From contig DATHTE010000109.1 in assembly GCA_035463475.1 (NCBI GenBank), forward strand, positions 62,001 through 126,000: a DNA stretch of 64,000 bases. Reading direction: 5' to 3'. Positions within the stretch are counted from its first letter, which is position 1. Every line of letters starts with the position of its first letter. The notes beneath the pieces are model-generated. The model worked only from the letters and a program-made list of their open reading frames with translations, was not told where the DNA came from and made no database searches. This DNA comes from JACPDI01 sp035463475 (lineage in GTDB: Bacteria; Acidobacteriota; Vicinamibacteria; Vicinamibacterales; 2-12-FULL-66-21). Made by a program: the position numbers and the translations under genes. Below are positions 8,539-17,255 of the stretch, piece by piece.

Positions 8539-9048
8539 TCAGTCCTTCCATTCAGCCACAGTGACTTCGGTGCCCCCGTGGCGCTCGAGGGCCTGGCACA
8601 CGTTGGCTACGGCGCGGCTGTCACGGACGTGCGCGCCCATCAGGATCGCGCCGTCCTCGACCGCGCGCTCGAAGCGATTCGCGCGATCGGTCGAGACCCC
8701 GGCGCCGGAGAGAATCGCGCTGAGGTCGCCCGCGACGTGGCCGGCAGCCTCTCCCATGCCGGCCGCTAGCGGGCCAGACGCGACGATCGGTCCAACGCCA
8801 GGCAGGACGAGCGCGATGGCCGCCAGCACGTGCGCGCTCAGCTCGCCGAGCCGCGCCGCGAGCCGCGAGTCCTCCATGTCGGCGCCCGGGGTAGCGCCGA
8901 TGCGCTCGGCGATACGCCCTTCCTCCTCGTGACTGCGCGCAACGATGGAGATCTGTTCGGATGAGATGCCGAGCTCGCGCGCCGCGCTGGCGCCGGCCGC
9001 GGCGCGCTCGGCGCTCTCGAACAGCGCCAGGACGAGCGAATGTGACAT
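8539..9048 (-). CDS. Hypothetical stress-protein-like protein with central Gly-rich hydrophobic segment
   Basis: A 169-residue protein with the same plan as its downstream neighbour. An N-terminal YflT-like region (LVLALFESAERAAAGASAARELGI) precedes a hydrophobic Gly/Ala stretch (about 75-110, 'LAAIALVLPGVGPIVASGPLAAG'), as in proteins that coat or sit on membranes. The C-terminal part (GAILMGAHVRDSRAVANVCQALERHGG) matches the end of the neighbour. First gene of the pair, 45 bases from and divergent to the flavoprotein gene at 9094. Function not known. Confidence 0.6.
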   Translation of the reverse strand: MSHSLVLALFESAERAAAGASAARELGISSEQISIVARSHEEEGRIAERIGATPGADMEDSRLAARLGELSAHVLAAIALVLPGVGPIVASGPLAAGMGEAAGHVAGDLSAILSGAGVSTDRANRFERAVEDGAILMGAHVRDSRAVANVCQALERHGGTEVTVAEWKD

Positions 9049-9093
9049 GCGACCCGATTAGAATAACACCAACTTTCAGCACAGGTCGGGAAC

Positions 9094-10287
9094 TTGGCGA
9101 GTGCGCCGTTCGATGTCGCCGTGGTAGGTGGCGGGCCCGCGGGGTCGCACGCGGCGTGGCGCCTCGCGCGCGCCGGGGCGCGCGTGGCCGTGATCGATGG
9201 GAGCCATCCGCGGGAAAAACCCTGCGGCGGCGGCGTGACCGGGCGTGCGCTCGCGCTTGTCTCTCAGCAGCTCGACGGCGCCGGCGCCGCGCCGCTCAAG
9301 GGCGTGGCGATCGAACGCGCGACCTTCGCGCAGGACGGCGTGCGCGCCGACGTGACGCTTCCCTGCGCCGGCGTGACGCCCGCGTCCGCGATTGTGATCG
9401 TAGGGCGCACGGAGTTCGATTCGCAGCTGCTCGAGCGCGCGGTCCGGGCCGGGGTGATGCACGCCCGGAGCCACGCCGCGGACGTGGAGGTCACCGGAGG
9501 GCGCGCGCGCGTGCGCCTGCGAGATGGTTCTGACCTGACCGCGCGCTGGATCGTCGGCGCCGACGGCGCCAACAGCCTCGTGCGGCGGCGGCTGTTCCGC
9601 CCGTTCGAGCGCTCCGAACTGTCGATCGCCACGGGCTACTTCGCGCATGACGTGGTCACGCGAAGCATCACCGTCGAGTTCGAGCGCGACCCGGCCGGGT
9701 ACCTGTGGGCCTTTCCGCGGCCGGATCATCTCGCGGTGGGCGCCTGCGCGCAGGCGCACGAATCGTCACCGGCGCTGCTGCGCGCGCGCGCCAGGGAATG
9801 GATCGATCGCCAGGGGCTGCAGGGTCGGCTGGAGCCGTACAGCTGGCCGATACCCTCTCTCCCCGCGAGCGCCTTCGCGCGACAGCGCCTCGCCGAGGAG
9901 GGATGGCTGCTCGTCGGCGACGCGGCTGGCCTCGTCGATCCGATTACGCGCGAAGGAATCTTCTTCAGCCTGCGGTCTGCGGCGCTGGCTGCCGAGTCGC
10001 TGCTGGAGGCAGCCGCCGCTGACCGGTACCGCGAGCGGCTCGGAGACGAAGTGCTTCCGGAGTTGCGGCGCGCGGCGGAGCTGAAGGCAGGATTCTTCCG
10101 GCCCGCGTTCACATCACTGCTGATACACGCGTTGCAGAGCAGCCCACCGGTGCGCACCATCATGGCAGACCTCGTCGCCGGCGCGCAGCCGTACCGGACG
10201 CTCGTGCGCCGGCTGCTGACCACGCTGGAAGTCGGGCTCGCGTGGCGGGTCCTGCGGCTGCGGGCCGCACGCTACCGGACCAGGTAA
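9094..10287 (+). CDS. Geranylgeranyl-reductase-family FAD-dependent oxidoreductase
   Basis: A 397-residue flavoprotein. The Rossmann FAD site is at residues 8-33 (VVGGGPAGSHAAWRLARAGA), the family 'KPCGGGVT' motif follows, and the second FAD motif 'GDAAGLVDPITREGIFFSLRSA' lies near residue 275. Members reduce isoprenoid double bonds of quinones, lipids or chlorophyll side chains, or act as FixC-like electron carriers; which one applies cannot be decided. The start is TTG at 9094 behind AGGTCGGG, with no in-frame ATG or GTG nearby. Its 3' end overlaps the convergent VWFA gene by 16 bases. Confidence 0.88.
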   Translation: MASAPFDVAVVGGGPAGSHAAWRLARAGARVAVIDGSHPREKPCGGGVTGRALALVSQQLDGAGAAPLKGVAIERATFAQDGVRADVTLPCAGVTPASAIVIVGRTEFDSQLLERAVRAGVMHARSHAADVEVTGGRARVRLRDGSDLTARWIVGADGANSLVRRRLFRPFERSELSIATGYFAHDVVTRSITVEFERDPAGYLWAFPRPDHLAVGACAQAHESSPALLRARAREWIDRQGLQGRLEPYSWPIPSLPASAFARQRLAEEGWLLVGDAAGLVDPITREGIFFSLRSAALAAESLLEAAAADRYRERLGDEVLPELRRAAELKAGFFRPAFTSLLIHALQSSPPVRTIMADLVAGAQPYRTLVRRLLTTLEVGLAWRVLRLRAARYRTR

Positions 10288-11099
10288 CCGTCGCGCGCGC
10301 GGACCGTCAGACCTGGACGCTTCACGCGGACCGCGATCGCGCGCCACTCGCCTGTTTCGGTGAGCGGACGACGCGGCGTGTACCCGAGCAGGTACTGATG
10401 CCGCAACTCGCGCGCGATCTCGCGCATCGTCGCGGGCAGGGTCCGGACATCACGCACGTGCGCCGATCGCCCGCCGGTGAGCGCCGCCAGCTCCGCGAAC
10501 AGCGGCACACGCCGCTCGCCGACCGCGATCGGGTAGATGAGCACGTCCGCACGACGGGCACGGGCCAGCGCGTCGGCGGCGGTCGCGCGGCTGTACCGGT
10601 CGTCGCCATCGGAGAGCAGGAGGAGCGCGCGGCGTCCCCGCGCGGGTTGAACGTGGTCGATCGCGGCGATGATCGCATCGTGGAGCGACGTCGTGCCCCA
10701 TCGATCGAGGGTCTCGACGGCGCGGTACTGGGCCGCGCGGCCGGTGGACAGCGGCGCCACGGTTTGAATCTCGCTCCCCACGGCGATCACCATCGCCTGG
10801 TCCTCCGGTCGCAGCTCGCCCAGGAACAGTCGCGCCGCGCTCTTTGCCGCCGTCAGGCGTTCTCGGTCCATGCTGAAGCTGCGATCCAGCGCCACGGCCG
10901 CCGCGAGCGGGAAGTCGCCGGCGACGAAGGCGGTCACCTGCTGCCGCTCGCCGTCCTCGAGGACGTCGAACTCCTCGCGCGCCAGATCCGTCACCGCCGC
11001 GCCGCGCGAGTCGGTGACGGTCGCGTACACCTCGACCAGGTTCACCTGAGAGGTGAACTGCGGCGCGGCCGCGACGGCCGCCGCGAGACACAACCACAT
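10272..11099 (-). CDS. Secreted VWFA-domain protein of the acidobacterial type
   Basis: After a signal peptide (MWLCLAAAVAAA) the protein has a short N-terminal domain of the 'VNLVEVYATVTDSRGAAVTDL' type. A von Willebrand A domain follows with a near-complete metal site (DRSFSM, TSLHDAI, LLSDGDD). The C-terminus has the 'QYLLGYTP' motif typical of the VWFA-related family found many times in acidobacterial genomes. I start at ATG 11099, which puts the signal peptide at the N-terminus. Longer readings to 11291 would run antisense through tatA. Metal-dependent protein binding outside the cytoplasm is inferred; the partner is unknown. Confidence 0.88.
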   Translation of the reverse strand: MWLCLAAAVAAAPQFTSQVNLVEVYATVTDSRGAAVTDLAREEFDVLEDGERQQVTAFVAGDFPLAAAVALDRSFSMDRERLTAAKSAARLFLGELRPEDQAMVIAVGSEIQTVAPLSTGRAAQYRAVETLDRWGTTSLHDAIIAAIDHVQPARGRRALLLLSDGDDRYSRATAADALARARRADVLIYPIAVGERRVPLFAELAALTGGRSAHVRDVRTLPATMREIARELRHQYLLGYTPRRPLTETGEWRAIAVRVKRPGLTVRARDGYLVR

Positions 11100-11142
11100 C
11101 AGCCCGGCCGTTGGTGCTACAATCGCGGCCAAGGAGTCCTGT

Positions 11143-11304
11143 ATGTTCGGCCGCCTCGGCCTCCCGGAAGTACTGATCATCCTCTTCATCATCATTCTCA
11201 TCTTCGGCGCCAACCGGCTGCCGGAGATCGGCCGTGGAATCGGCAAAGGCATCCGCAATTTCAAGGACGCCACCAAGGAAGGCGCCCACAAAGACGACGC
11301 CTGA
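11143..11304 (+). CDS. tatA: Sec-independent translocase protein TatA
   Basis: 53 residues: one membrane helix ('GLPEVLIILFIIILIFGANRLP'), the FG hinge, an amphipathic helix (IGRGIGKGIRNFKDA) and a short charged tail. TatA multimers form the pore for folded proteins. AAGGAG lies six bases before the ATG. It has no tatB or tatC neighbour, as often happens in genomes with a minimal TatAC system. Divergent to the VWFA gene and convergent with selB. Confidence 0.95.
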   Translation: MFGRLGLPEVLIILFIIILIFGANRLPEIGRGIGKGIRNFKDATKEGAHKDDA

Positions 11305-11310
11305 CGGCGT

Positions 11311-13254
11311 TCACAGGACGATTCGCGCGTCCCCCACGCGCCTGGTCACCCGCTCCCGGTCAAGGTACTCCAGCAGCGGGATCGCGAACTTCCGCGTAAT
11401 CCCGTATTTCTCCTTGAATGATCCCACGTCCACCCTGGCCGGCTCGGCCGCCTGCTTGAGGGCGATCACATCCGCCCTGAGCTGCGCGAGCGCGTCGGCG
11501 TGGAAGAACAGGTCGTCCAGCCTGATGAGCACGCGCTGCCGCGTCAGCAGCTTGATCACGCGGTCGGCAACGGCAGGCTGCACGCGCAGTGTTGCCGTCA
11601 GCTCGCTTACCGCGAGCGGTTTCAGACCCGCCTGACGGAACGCGGCTTCGATGCGCTCGCGCGCGTCGAGCTCTTCGGCCGACAGCTCGACGCGATGCGA
11701 GGCGAGCGCCAGGCGATCGCGCCCGTTGAGGAGCCGCTCGCCGGCCAGCCGCGCGAGCACCGCCTCGAACACGGTCTCGTGCGCGCGCGCGAAGCGGCGC
11801 GTCCGCAGCTCTTCGCGCGGCAGCCCCTCGGACAGCGGATGCGCGCGATGGTGCGCCTCGAGGTCGGCCACCACCTCTTTCGAGAGAGCGGACAGCACGG
11901 TCTCTGCGACCAGCAGGCCGCCAACATCCCGCGCGATGCCCTGCGTGCTGAGCTGGCGGCCGATGTCGTCGACCTCGCCGCGCGCGATGCCCAGCCGTGC
12001 GCCCAGCGCCGTGACACTGAGGCCACCGGCGCCGCTCTCCTCGACCAACGCATGCGCAACCTGTGCGCTCGTACGCACGGGGTCCAGCGCCCCGAACCGC
12101 CGCCTGCCGGCCTCGGTCCGAACGCCCGAGCGCGGCGGCTGCGGATCGAGCACCTCGCCTCCCGCAATCGTCACGGCCGGTGAGTACGCGCGGAGGATGA
12201 ACCGGTCCCCCCGGGCGAGGACCGTCGGCGCTTCGAGACGGAGCCTCACGTAGCCCTCGCGTCCCGGTTCGAGCTCGCTGCCGATCTGCGCAGGTTCGAT
12301 CGCATCTCCCGATCGGTGGCGGGCCGCCGCCATCGAGACGCGCCCGAGCAGTTCCGTGGTGCCGTGGTGGAAGCGCACGCGCGCGCCGTGCCGCAGCGGC
12401 CTGGCCGACGGCAACAACTCGACGAGGGCGTCCACGCGCCGCGTCGGGAGGAGCGCGCCGCTCGCCATGAGCACGTCCCCGCGGGCGATGTCGCTCACGT
12501 CCACGCCGCCCAGGTTGGCGGCGACGCGATGGCCGGCGCGGACCGATTGGGCGGCCGCCCCGTGCACCTGCAGCCCGCGCACTTTCACCGGGCGCCCCGA
12601 CGGCGCGACAACCAGCTCCTCCTCCTGCGCGATCGCGCCGGCGACCAGCGTACCGGTCACCACCGTGCCGAAGCCCTTCATCGTGAACACGCGATCGATC
12701 GGCAGGCGCGTGGCGCGCGCGGCGGCGGGCCGCGAGCGCCCCTCGAGCGCGTGTGGCAGGGCGGCCAGCGCGTGGCGCAGATTGTCCAGGCCCGCGCCGG
12801 TCGTGGCCGACACCGGAACGATCGGCGCCTCGGCGAGGAACGTCCCCGCCACCAGTTCGCGCGCTTCAATGGTCGTGAGGGCGATCGTGTCGGCGTCGGC
12901 TAGGTCGGCCTTGGTCAGCGCGATCACGCCGGCGGGAATCCGCAGCAGCCGGCAGATGTCGAAATGCTCGCGCGTCTGCGGCATCACCGATTCGTCCGCC
13001 GCGATCACGAGGAGGACGGCGTCGATGCCGCCCACCCCCGCGAGCATGTTCTTGACGAACCGCTCGTGGCCGGGCACATCGACGAACGCGACGTGAACCC
13101 CCTCGACGTCCGCGTGGGCGAACCCGAGGTCGATGGTGATGCCGCGCGCTTTTTCTTCTTTCAGGCGGTCCGGGTCGATCCCGGTGAGCGCGCGGACGAG
13201 CGTGCTCTTCCCATGGTCGATATGCCCGGCCGTGCCGATGACGAGCGACACCAC
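11311..13254 (-). CDS. selB: Selenocysteine-specific elongation factor SelB
   Basis: SelB carries Sec-tRNA to UGA codons marked by a SECIS element. The N-terminus has all G motifs: GHIDHGKST (G1), the switch region with 'RGITIDLGFA', DVPGHE (G3) and TKAD (G4). EF-Tu-like domains 2-3 follow, then a C-terminal block of winged helices ending in 'FKEKYGITRKFAIPLLEYLDRERVTRR', which binds SECIS. About 647 residues, normal for SelB. Either of two adjacent GTG codons (13254 or 13251) starts it; no strong ribosome site is seen. No selA, selD or tRNA-Sec is nearby. Confidence 0.95.
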   Translation of the reverse strand: MVSLVIGTAGHIDHGKSTLVRALTGIDPDRLKEEKARGITIDLGFAHADVEGVHVAFVDVPGHERFVKNMLAGVGGIDAVLLVIAADESVMPQTREHFDICRLLRIPAGVIALTKADLADADTIALTTIEARELVAGTFLAEAPIVPVSATTGAGLDNLRHALAALPHALEGRSRPAAARATRLPIDRVFTMKGFGTVVTGTLVAGAIAQEEELVVAPSGRPVKVRGLQVHGAAAQSVRAGHRVAANLGGVDVSDIARGDVLMASGALLPTRRVDALVELLPSARPLRHGARVRFHHGTTELLGRVSMAAARHRSGDAIEPAQIGSELEPGREGYVRLRLEAPTVLARGDRFILRAYSPAVTIAGGEVLDPQPPRSGVRTEAGRRRFGALDPVRTSAQVAHALVEESGAGGLSVTALGARLGIARGEVDDIGRQLSTQGIARDVGGLLVAETVLSALSKEVVADLEAHHRAHPLSEGLPREELRTRRFARAHETVFEAVLARLAGERLLNGRDRLALASHRVELSAEELDARERIEAAFRQAGLKPLAVSELTATLRVQPAVADRVIKLLTRQRVLIRLDDLFFHADALAQLRADVIALKQAAEPARVDVGSFKEKYGITRKFAIPLLEYLDRERVTRRVGDARIVL

Positions 13255-13294
13255 CCGGTCATCGTGCCACAGGTGCTCGGCCCGGCGGAACGCG

Positions 13295-13603
13295 CTACTC
13301 GGCGACGCAACGGACGATCGAGATGGCCGTGGGGCAGAAATACCGCGCGCGCTCGACGCTGCTCGCGCACCCGGCCGGCTGCCGATCGGCGCCGTACGCA
13401 CAGAGATAGCCGACAGATTGATTGGCGCCAGCTTCGCTGACGCAGCAGGTCCCCCCGCTGACGTTCTGGGGAACCGAGTACGACTGGCAATACAAGGCGC
13501 CAGCGCATTTCTTGGTGACGACCGCGCTGGGTGTGACCGGAAGGCAGGCGACAACACTCGCCAGCATCACCGCGACGACAGAACCCGCAAAAAGACGACG
13601 CAT
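13295..13603 (-). CDS. Small cysteine-rich lipoprotein
   Basis: 102 residues. A signal sequence ends in a lipobox (VVAC, Cys20), then about 80 residues carry eight further cysteines including a CC pair, enough for four disulfides. I recognise no family. A strong GGAGG site lies six bases before the ATG, and a good promoter with an inverted repeat sits upstream (13637-13674), so it is a real gene. It ends 41 bases before selB. An outer-membrane or surface location is inferred from the lipobox. Confidence 0.75.
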   Translation of the reverse strand: MRRLFAGSVVAVMLASVVACLPVTPSAVVTKKCAGALYCQSYSVPQNVSGGTCCVSEAGANQSVGYLCAYGADRQPAGCASSVERARYFCPTAISIVRCVAE

Positions 13604-13636
13604 CTGGGCCTCCAGGCACCGACGCGCGCCTCCCTC

Positions 13637-13657
13637 AGTGGCGCATTATATGCCACT
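13637..13657 (-). promoter_or_regulatory. Inverted repeat over the -10 box, possible operator
   Basis: AGTGGC (13637-13642) and GCCACT (13652-13657) are perfect inverted copies nine bases apart that enclose the TATAAT box of the lipoprotein gene. The position suits a repressor site. No regulator is identified. Confidence 0.5.
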
Positions 13658-13674
13658 AATGGCGTTAATAGCAA
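13645..13674 (-). promoter_or_regulatory. Promoter of the cysteine-rich lipoprotein gene
   Basis: On the minus strand TTGCTA (13674-13669) and a perfect TATAAT (13650-13645) are 18 bases apart, within an AT-rich island (13645-13700) that stands out in this GC-rich window. Confidence 0.65.
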
Positions 13675-13744
13675 GCATCAATACGATGTAAAGGTCAAAT
13701 AACGGACACAATGGATGTTAAGGGGCCTACAGCCCGTCGCCCCG

Positions 13745-16018
13745 CTATCGCTCGCGCCGCCCGGCATGGCGCTCACGTCGTCCAGGGCGCGGGCGCGGGC
13801 GCTTGCCGGCGCGGAGATGTTCCTCCTTCTTCGGCCGCGCCTTGCTCTGACGCGGCCCGCGATGCTGCTCGGAGCGACGCACCGTCTCGAGAATGTCCAC
13901 GAGGCCGAGGTCAATCTGCCGGCGCTCGAGATCGACGCGAACGACCTGTACCGACACCTTGTCGCCCAACCGGTACACCTTCCCGGTGTTCTCGCCGCGC
14001 AGGATATGCGCCTTCTCGACGAACCGATAGTAGTCGTCCGCCATCGTCGAGATGTGCACCAGGCCTTCGACGAAGTGCTCGATCAGCTCGATGAACAGGC
14101 CGAACGCCGACACCCCGGTGATGTAGCCCTCGAACTCCTCCCCGACCTTGTCGGCCATGAAGCGGACCTTCTTCCACTGCACGAGCTCGCGCTCGGCTTC
14201 ATCCGCGCGGCGCTCGCGCTCGGAGCTGTGGCGGGCGATGTCGGGGAGATCGTCGATCAGTTCCTCCCGGCGGTCCTCGCTCATCCCCTGGCGTGACTCC
14301 CGGAGCGTACGGTGCACGACGAGGTCCGGGTAGCGGCGGATCGGAGAGGTGAAATGGGTGTAGCTCTCCGCCGCCAGGCCGAAGTGGCCGACGTTCGCCG
14401 CGTCATATCTCGCCTTCTGCATCGTCCGCAGCATCAGGAACGCGATCGGCTTTTCTTCGGGGGTGCCGCGAATGCGATCGACCAGCCGCTGGAAGTGCTT
14501 CGGGCGCAGCGCGTTGAGTGCCGCCCCGAGGCTGTAGCCCAGCGTCGAGATGAACTCCTCGAACTCGGCCGCCTTCACCTGGTCGGGTTCTTCGTGGATC
14601 CGGTACAGCGTGGGGACCTGGCGGTCCTCGAGATGCTGCGCGACCGTCTCGTTGGCGAGGAGCATGAACTCCTCGATGATGCGGTGCGCAACGTTGCGCT
14701 CGAGCGCGACGATCGACTCGACGAGCCCCTCGTCGTCGAGCACGATCTCCGGCTCCTTGAGGTCGAAGTCGATCGATCCCCGACGCCGCCGCCGCGCGTT
14801 GAGAACCTCGAACAGCTCGCGCATGGTCTCGAACATCGGGATGAGCGCGCGATACCTCTCGATCGTCCGCGGCTCCCGCTCGGTGAGGAGGGCGTTGACC
14901 GCGGTGTAGGTCATGCGCTCGTTGCTGTTGATCACGCCGTCGCGGACCTCGTAGCGCACGACGTTGCCGCGGCGATCCACTTCCATGAGACAGGACTGCA
15001 CGAGGCGATCGACGCCGGGGTTGAGGCTGCACAGCCCCGTCGCGAGCTCCGACGGGAACATGTGCACGGCTCGTTCAGGAAAGTAGACCGACGTGCCGCG
15101 CTCGTACGCCTCTTCGTCGAGCGCGCTTCCCTCCTGGACGTAGTGCGCCACGTCCGCGATGTGCACGCCGAGCCAGTAGTTCCCGTTCGGGAGGCGGTCG
15201 AGCGTGATGGCATCGTCGAAGTCGCGCGCGTGCTCGCCATCGATCGTGACGGTCTGCAGCGGACGGAAGTCGGTCCGCCCGCGGATGTCGCGTGGCCTGA
15301 CCTCGCCGCCGAGGCGGCGCGCCTCCGCGATCGCCTCGTCGGAGTGCTCGTCGGGAATGCCGTACTTGCGAATGATGATCTCGGTGTCTACGCCCGGTGC
15401 GTCGATGTGTCCGAGCACCGCCACTACGCGGCTGATCGCGTTGCGCGCGGCGGTCGGCCAGCGGGTAATCTCCACGGTCACCATGTCACCCGGCTTCGCC
15501 CCGCGCGTCTCGTCACGCGGCACGTAGACGTCCATCATCACGCGCCGATCGAAGGGCACGACGTAGCCGAGCCCGCTGTCGTCGAGGTCATAACGGCCCA
15601 CGAGCGTGCTCGAGCCGCGCTCGACGATCCGGATGATCCGCCCCTCGGCGCGGTCCCCGTCCTTGACGCGCTCGATGCGCGCGACGACCATGTCGCCGTG
15701 CACGGCCTGATTGAGGTTCGCGCCGGCAATGAACAGATCGCCGGAAACGCCTTCCAGCGGCCGGTCCGGAACCACGAAGGCAAATCCGCGCGGGTTGGTG
15801 TGGACGCGCCCCACCACGAGGTTCATGCGCTCCGGCACGCCATAGCGCTCGCCCCGAACCTGCACGAGATGGCCCGCCTCGACGAGCTCTTTCAGGCGGC
15901 GTTTGAACGTGGCGCGCTCCTCGCGCGGGATCTTCAACAGCCTGAGAAGCTCGCGGGGGGTGGCGGGATGCTCTACGCGATCGCGAATCAGTTTGAGGAG
16001 CGGGTCGTGCGACGACAT
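13745..16018 (-). CDS. rnr: Ribonuclease R
   Basis: A 3'-5' exoribonuclease that degrades structured RNA. Domains in order: an N-terminal helix-turn-helix-like region, cold-shock OB folds (about 70-200), the RNB catalytic domain with 'DGEHARDFDDAI' metal-binding aspartates (about residues 265-275), and an S1 domain (GYITGVSAFGLFIEL). A basic Lys/Arg-rich tail ends the protein. I start at ATG 16018 (757 residues), which leaves about 70 bases to the divergent sigma-factor gene. A TTG at 16054 would add 12 residues. Confidence 0.97.
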   Translation of the reverse strand: MSSHDPLLKLIRDRVEHPATPRELLRLLKIPREERATFKRRLKELVEAGHLVQVRGERYGVPERMNLVVGRVHTNPRGFAFVVPDRPLEGVSGDLFIAGANLNQAVHGDMVVARIERVKDGDRAEGRIIRIVERGSSTLVGRYDLDDSGLGYVVPFDRRVMMDVYVPRDETRGAKPGDMVTVEITRWPTAARNAISRVVAVLGHIDAPGVDTEIIIRKYGIPDEHSDEAIAEARRLGGEVRPRDIRGRTDFRPLQTVTIDGEHARDFDDAITLDRLPNGNYWLGVHIADVAHYVQEGSALDEEAYERGTSVYFPERAVHMFPSELATGLCSLNPGVDRLVQSCLMEVDRRGNVVRYEVRDGVINSNERMTYTAVNALLTEREPRTIERYRALIPMFETMRELFEVLNARRRRRGSIDFDLKEPEIVLDDEGLVESIVALERNVAHRIIEEFMLLANETVAQHLEDRQVPTLYRIHEEPDQVKAAEFEEFISTLGYSLGAALNALRPKHFQRLVDRIRGTPEEKPIAFLMLRTMQKARYDAANVGHFGLAAESYTHFTSPIRRYPDLVVHRTLRESRQGMSEDRREELIDDLPDIARHSSERERRADEAERELVQWKKVRFMADKVGEEFEGYITGVSAFGLFIELIEHFVEGLVHISTMADDYYRFVEKAHILRGENTGKVYRLGDKVSVQVVRVDLERRQIDLGLVDILETVRRSEQHRGPRQSKARPKKEEHLRAGKRPRPRPGRRERHAGRRER

Positions 16019-16089
16019 TGCAGCGAGTTTATCTGCCCGGCCCGGCTTTCCCAACCCGGACCCGACCGGCCGAGTCTACACAACGTGTG

Positions 16090-16701
16090 ATGACGGCAGC
16101 GGCCGCCGCCGGGAACGCGGATCACCTGCGGCACGAGGACGACGAGCTTGTGGCGCGGGCCCGCGCCGGCGACACCGCCGCTTTCGGGGAACTAGTGCGG
16201 CGCCTCGAGCGGCCTGTCTACCGAGCGGCGCTGGCCGCGCTGGGATCCCCGGACGAGGCCGAGGAAGCGGCGCAGGACGCGTTCGTGGCCGCCTTCCGTC
16301 GCCTCGGGACGTTTCGCGGCGAGTCATCGCTGAAGACCTGGCTCGTGGCGATCGTCTGGCGAAAGGCGCTGACACGTCGCCGAAAACTGCAACTGCTGCG
16401 GTTTCGATCGGCGCACCGGGCCGCCGAGGGGGACCCCGACCCAATCGAGCTGGCACCCGAAACCGGGGCCGGGCCGCACGAGGGGGCGCTCGGCGCTGAG
16501 CTGCGAGAGCGGCTTCGACGCGAGATTCGGGGCCTGCCGCGCAAGCTGCGGGACCCGCTGCTGCTCATCGCGAGCGGCAACCACAGCTACGAGGACGCGG
16601 CGGCGATTCTCGGCGTGCCTGTCGGCACCGCCAAATGGCGGGTCTCCGAGGCGCGGCGCATCCTGCGCGGGAAACTGCGAGAGGCGGGATACGAGCCATG
16701 A
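16090..16701 (+). CDS. ECF-type RNA polymerase sigma factor
   Basis: 203 residues with region 2 (ELVARARAGDTAAFGELVRR, then 'DEAEEAAQDAFVAAFRRLGTFRG' and 'SLKTWLVAIVWRKALTRRR'). Region 4 carries a helix-turn-helix (SYEDAAAILGVPVGTAKWRVSEARRIL). It directs transcription to a small regulon, likely with its own operon. Its stop overlaps the next gene's ATG by four bases, and the third gene overlaps in the same way, so all three form one coupled operon. The ATG at 16090 is preferred to the upstream frame that has no ribosome site. Confidence 0.92.
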   Translation: MTAAAAAGNADHLRHEDDELVARARAGDTAAFGELVRRLERPVYRAALAALGSPDEAEEAAQDAFVAAFRRLGTFRGESSLKTWLVAIVWRKALTRRRKLQLLRFRSAHRAAEGDPDPIELAPETGAGPHEGALGAELRERLRREIRGLPRKLRDPLLLIASGNHSYEDAAAILGVPVGTAKWRVSEARRILRGKLREAGYEP

Positions 16702-17255
16702 CCGAACGAGAGGACGACGTCCTCGACCGCGAGATCGACGCAGCCGCGAGCCAGCTGACCGACGGCTCACCGCGACCGGGGTTCCCGCACCGGGTGCGGT
16801 CGCGGATCGAGACGCGAAGGCCCACCGCCGCCTGGGCGTGGCGCGCAGCCGCGGCAGCGGTGGCGCTGGTGCTTGTCGCGTACCTCGCAGTGCCTCGTCA
16901 CCCGTCGGAGGCGCCTGAAGGGACTGTCGCGCGAGAGCCCGAAGCGGGCGCGTCACCGGCGGTTCGAGCGCCGGAGGTCACGCCGCCTTCTGCGCCTGAG
17001 GACTCGCCCGAAGCCGTCGGTCGCGCTCGTTCGGGGTTGCGGCCCGGCTCGGTGACCGCGGCGCGCGTCGTGCCGCCCCGCCTGCCGGTGAACGGAGACG
17101 CGCCGCAGATCGCGGCGCTCATCGAACCGACGCCGCTCGTCGTGAGGGTGGAAGGACCCGCGGCACTGGATACCGAGGGGGAGATCGAGTTGAAGGACAT
17201 CGCGGTGCAGGATCTGTCGATCGCGCCGCTTGACCCTGAAAAGGAGCCACGATGA
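16698..17255 (+). CDS. Single-pass membrane protein, probable anti-sigma factor
   Basis: 185 residues: a cytoplasmic acidic N-terminus, one membrane helix (about 46-66, 'AWRAAAAAVALVLVAYLAV') and a Pro/Ala/Glu-rich periplasmic part. The N-terminal region (LDREIDAAASQLTDG...PGFPHRVRSRIE) resembles short anti-sigma domains, but no zinc-binding HxxxCxxC motif is present. The role is inferred from its place directly after an ECF sigma gene with an ATGA overlap. Confidence 0.6.
   Translation: MTEREDDVLDREIDAAASQLTDGSPRPGFPHRVRSRIETRRPTAAWAWRAAAAAVALVLVAYLAVPRHPSEAPEGTVAREPEAGASPAVRAPEVTPPSAPEDSPEAVGRARSGLRPGSVTAARVVPPRLPVNGDAPQIAALIEPTPLVVRVEGPAALDTEGEIELKDIAVQDLSIAPLDPEKEPR

Noticed and set aside
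10272..11291. Longer VWFA protein starting inside tatA
   Set aside because: Its N-terminus would be antisense to tatA and would bury the signal peptide; ATG 11099 is better.
14312..16090. 592-codon plus-strand frame opposite RNase R
   Set aside because: Shadow of the RNase R gene; no domain, composition typical of antisense frames.
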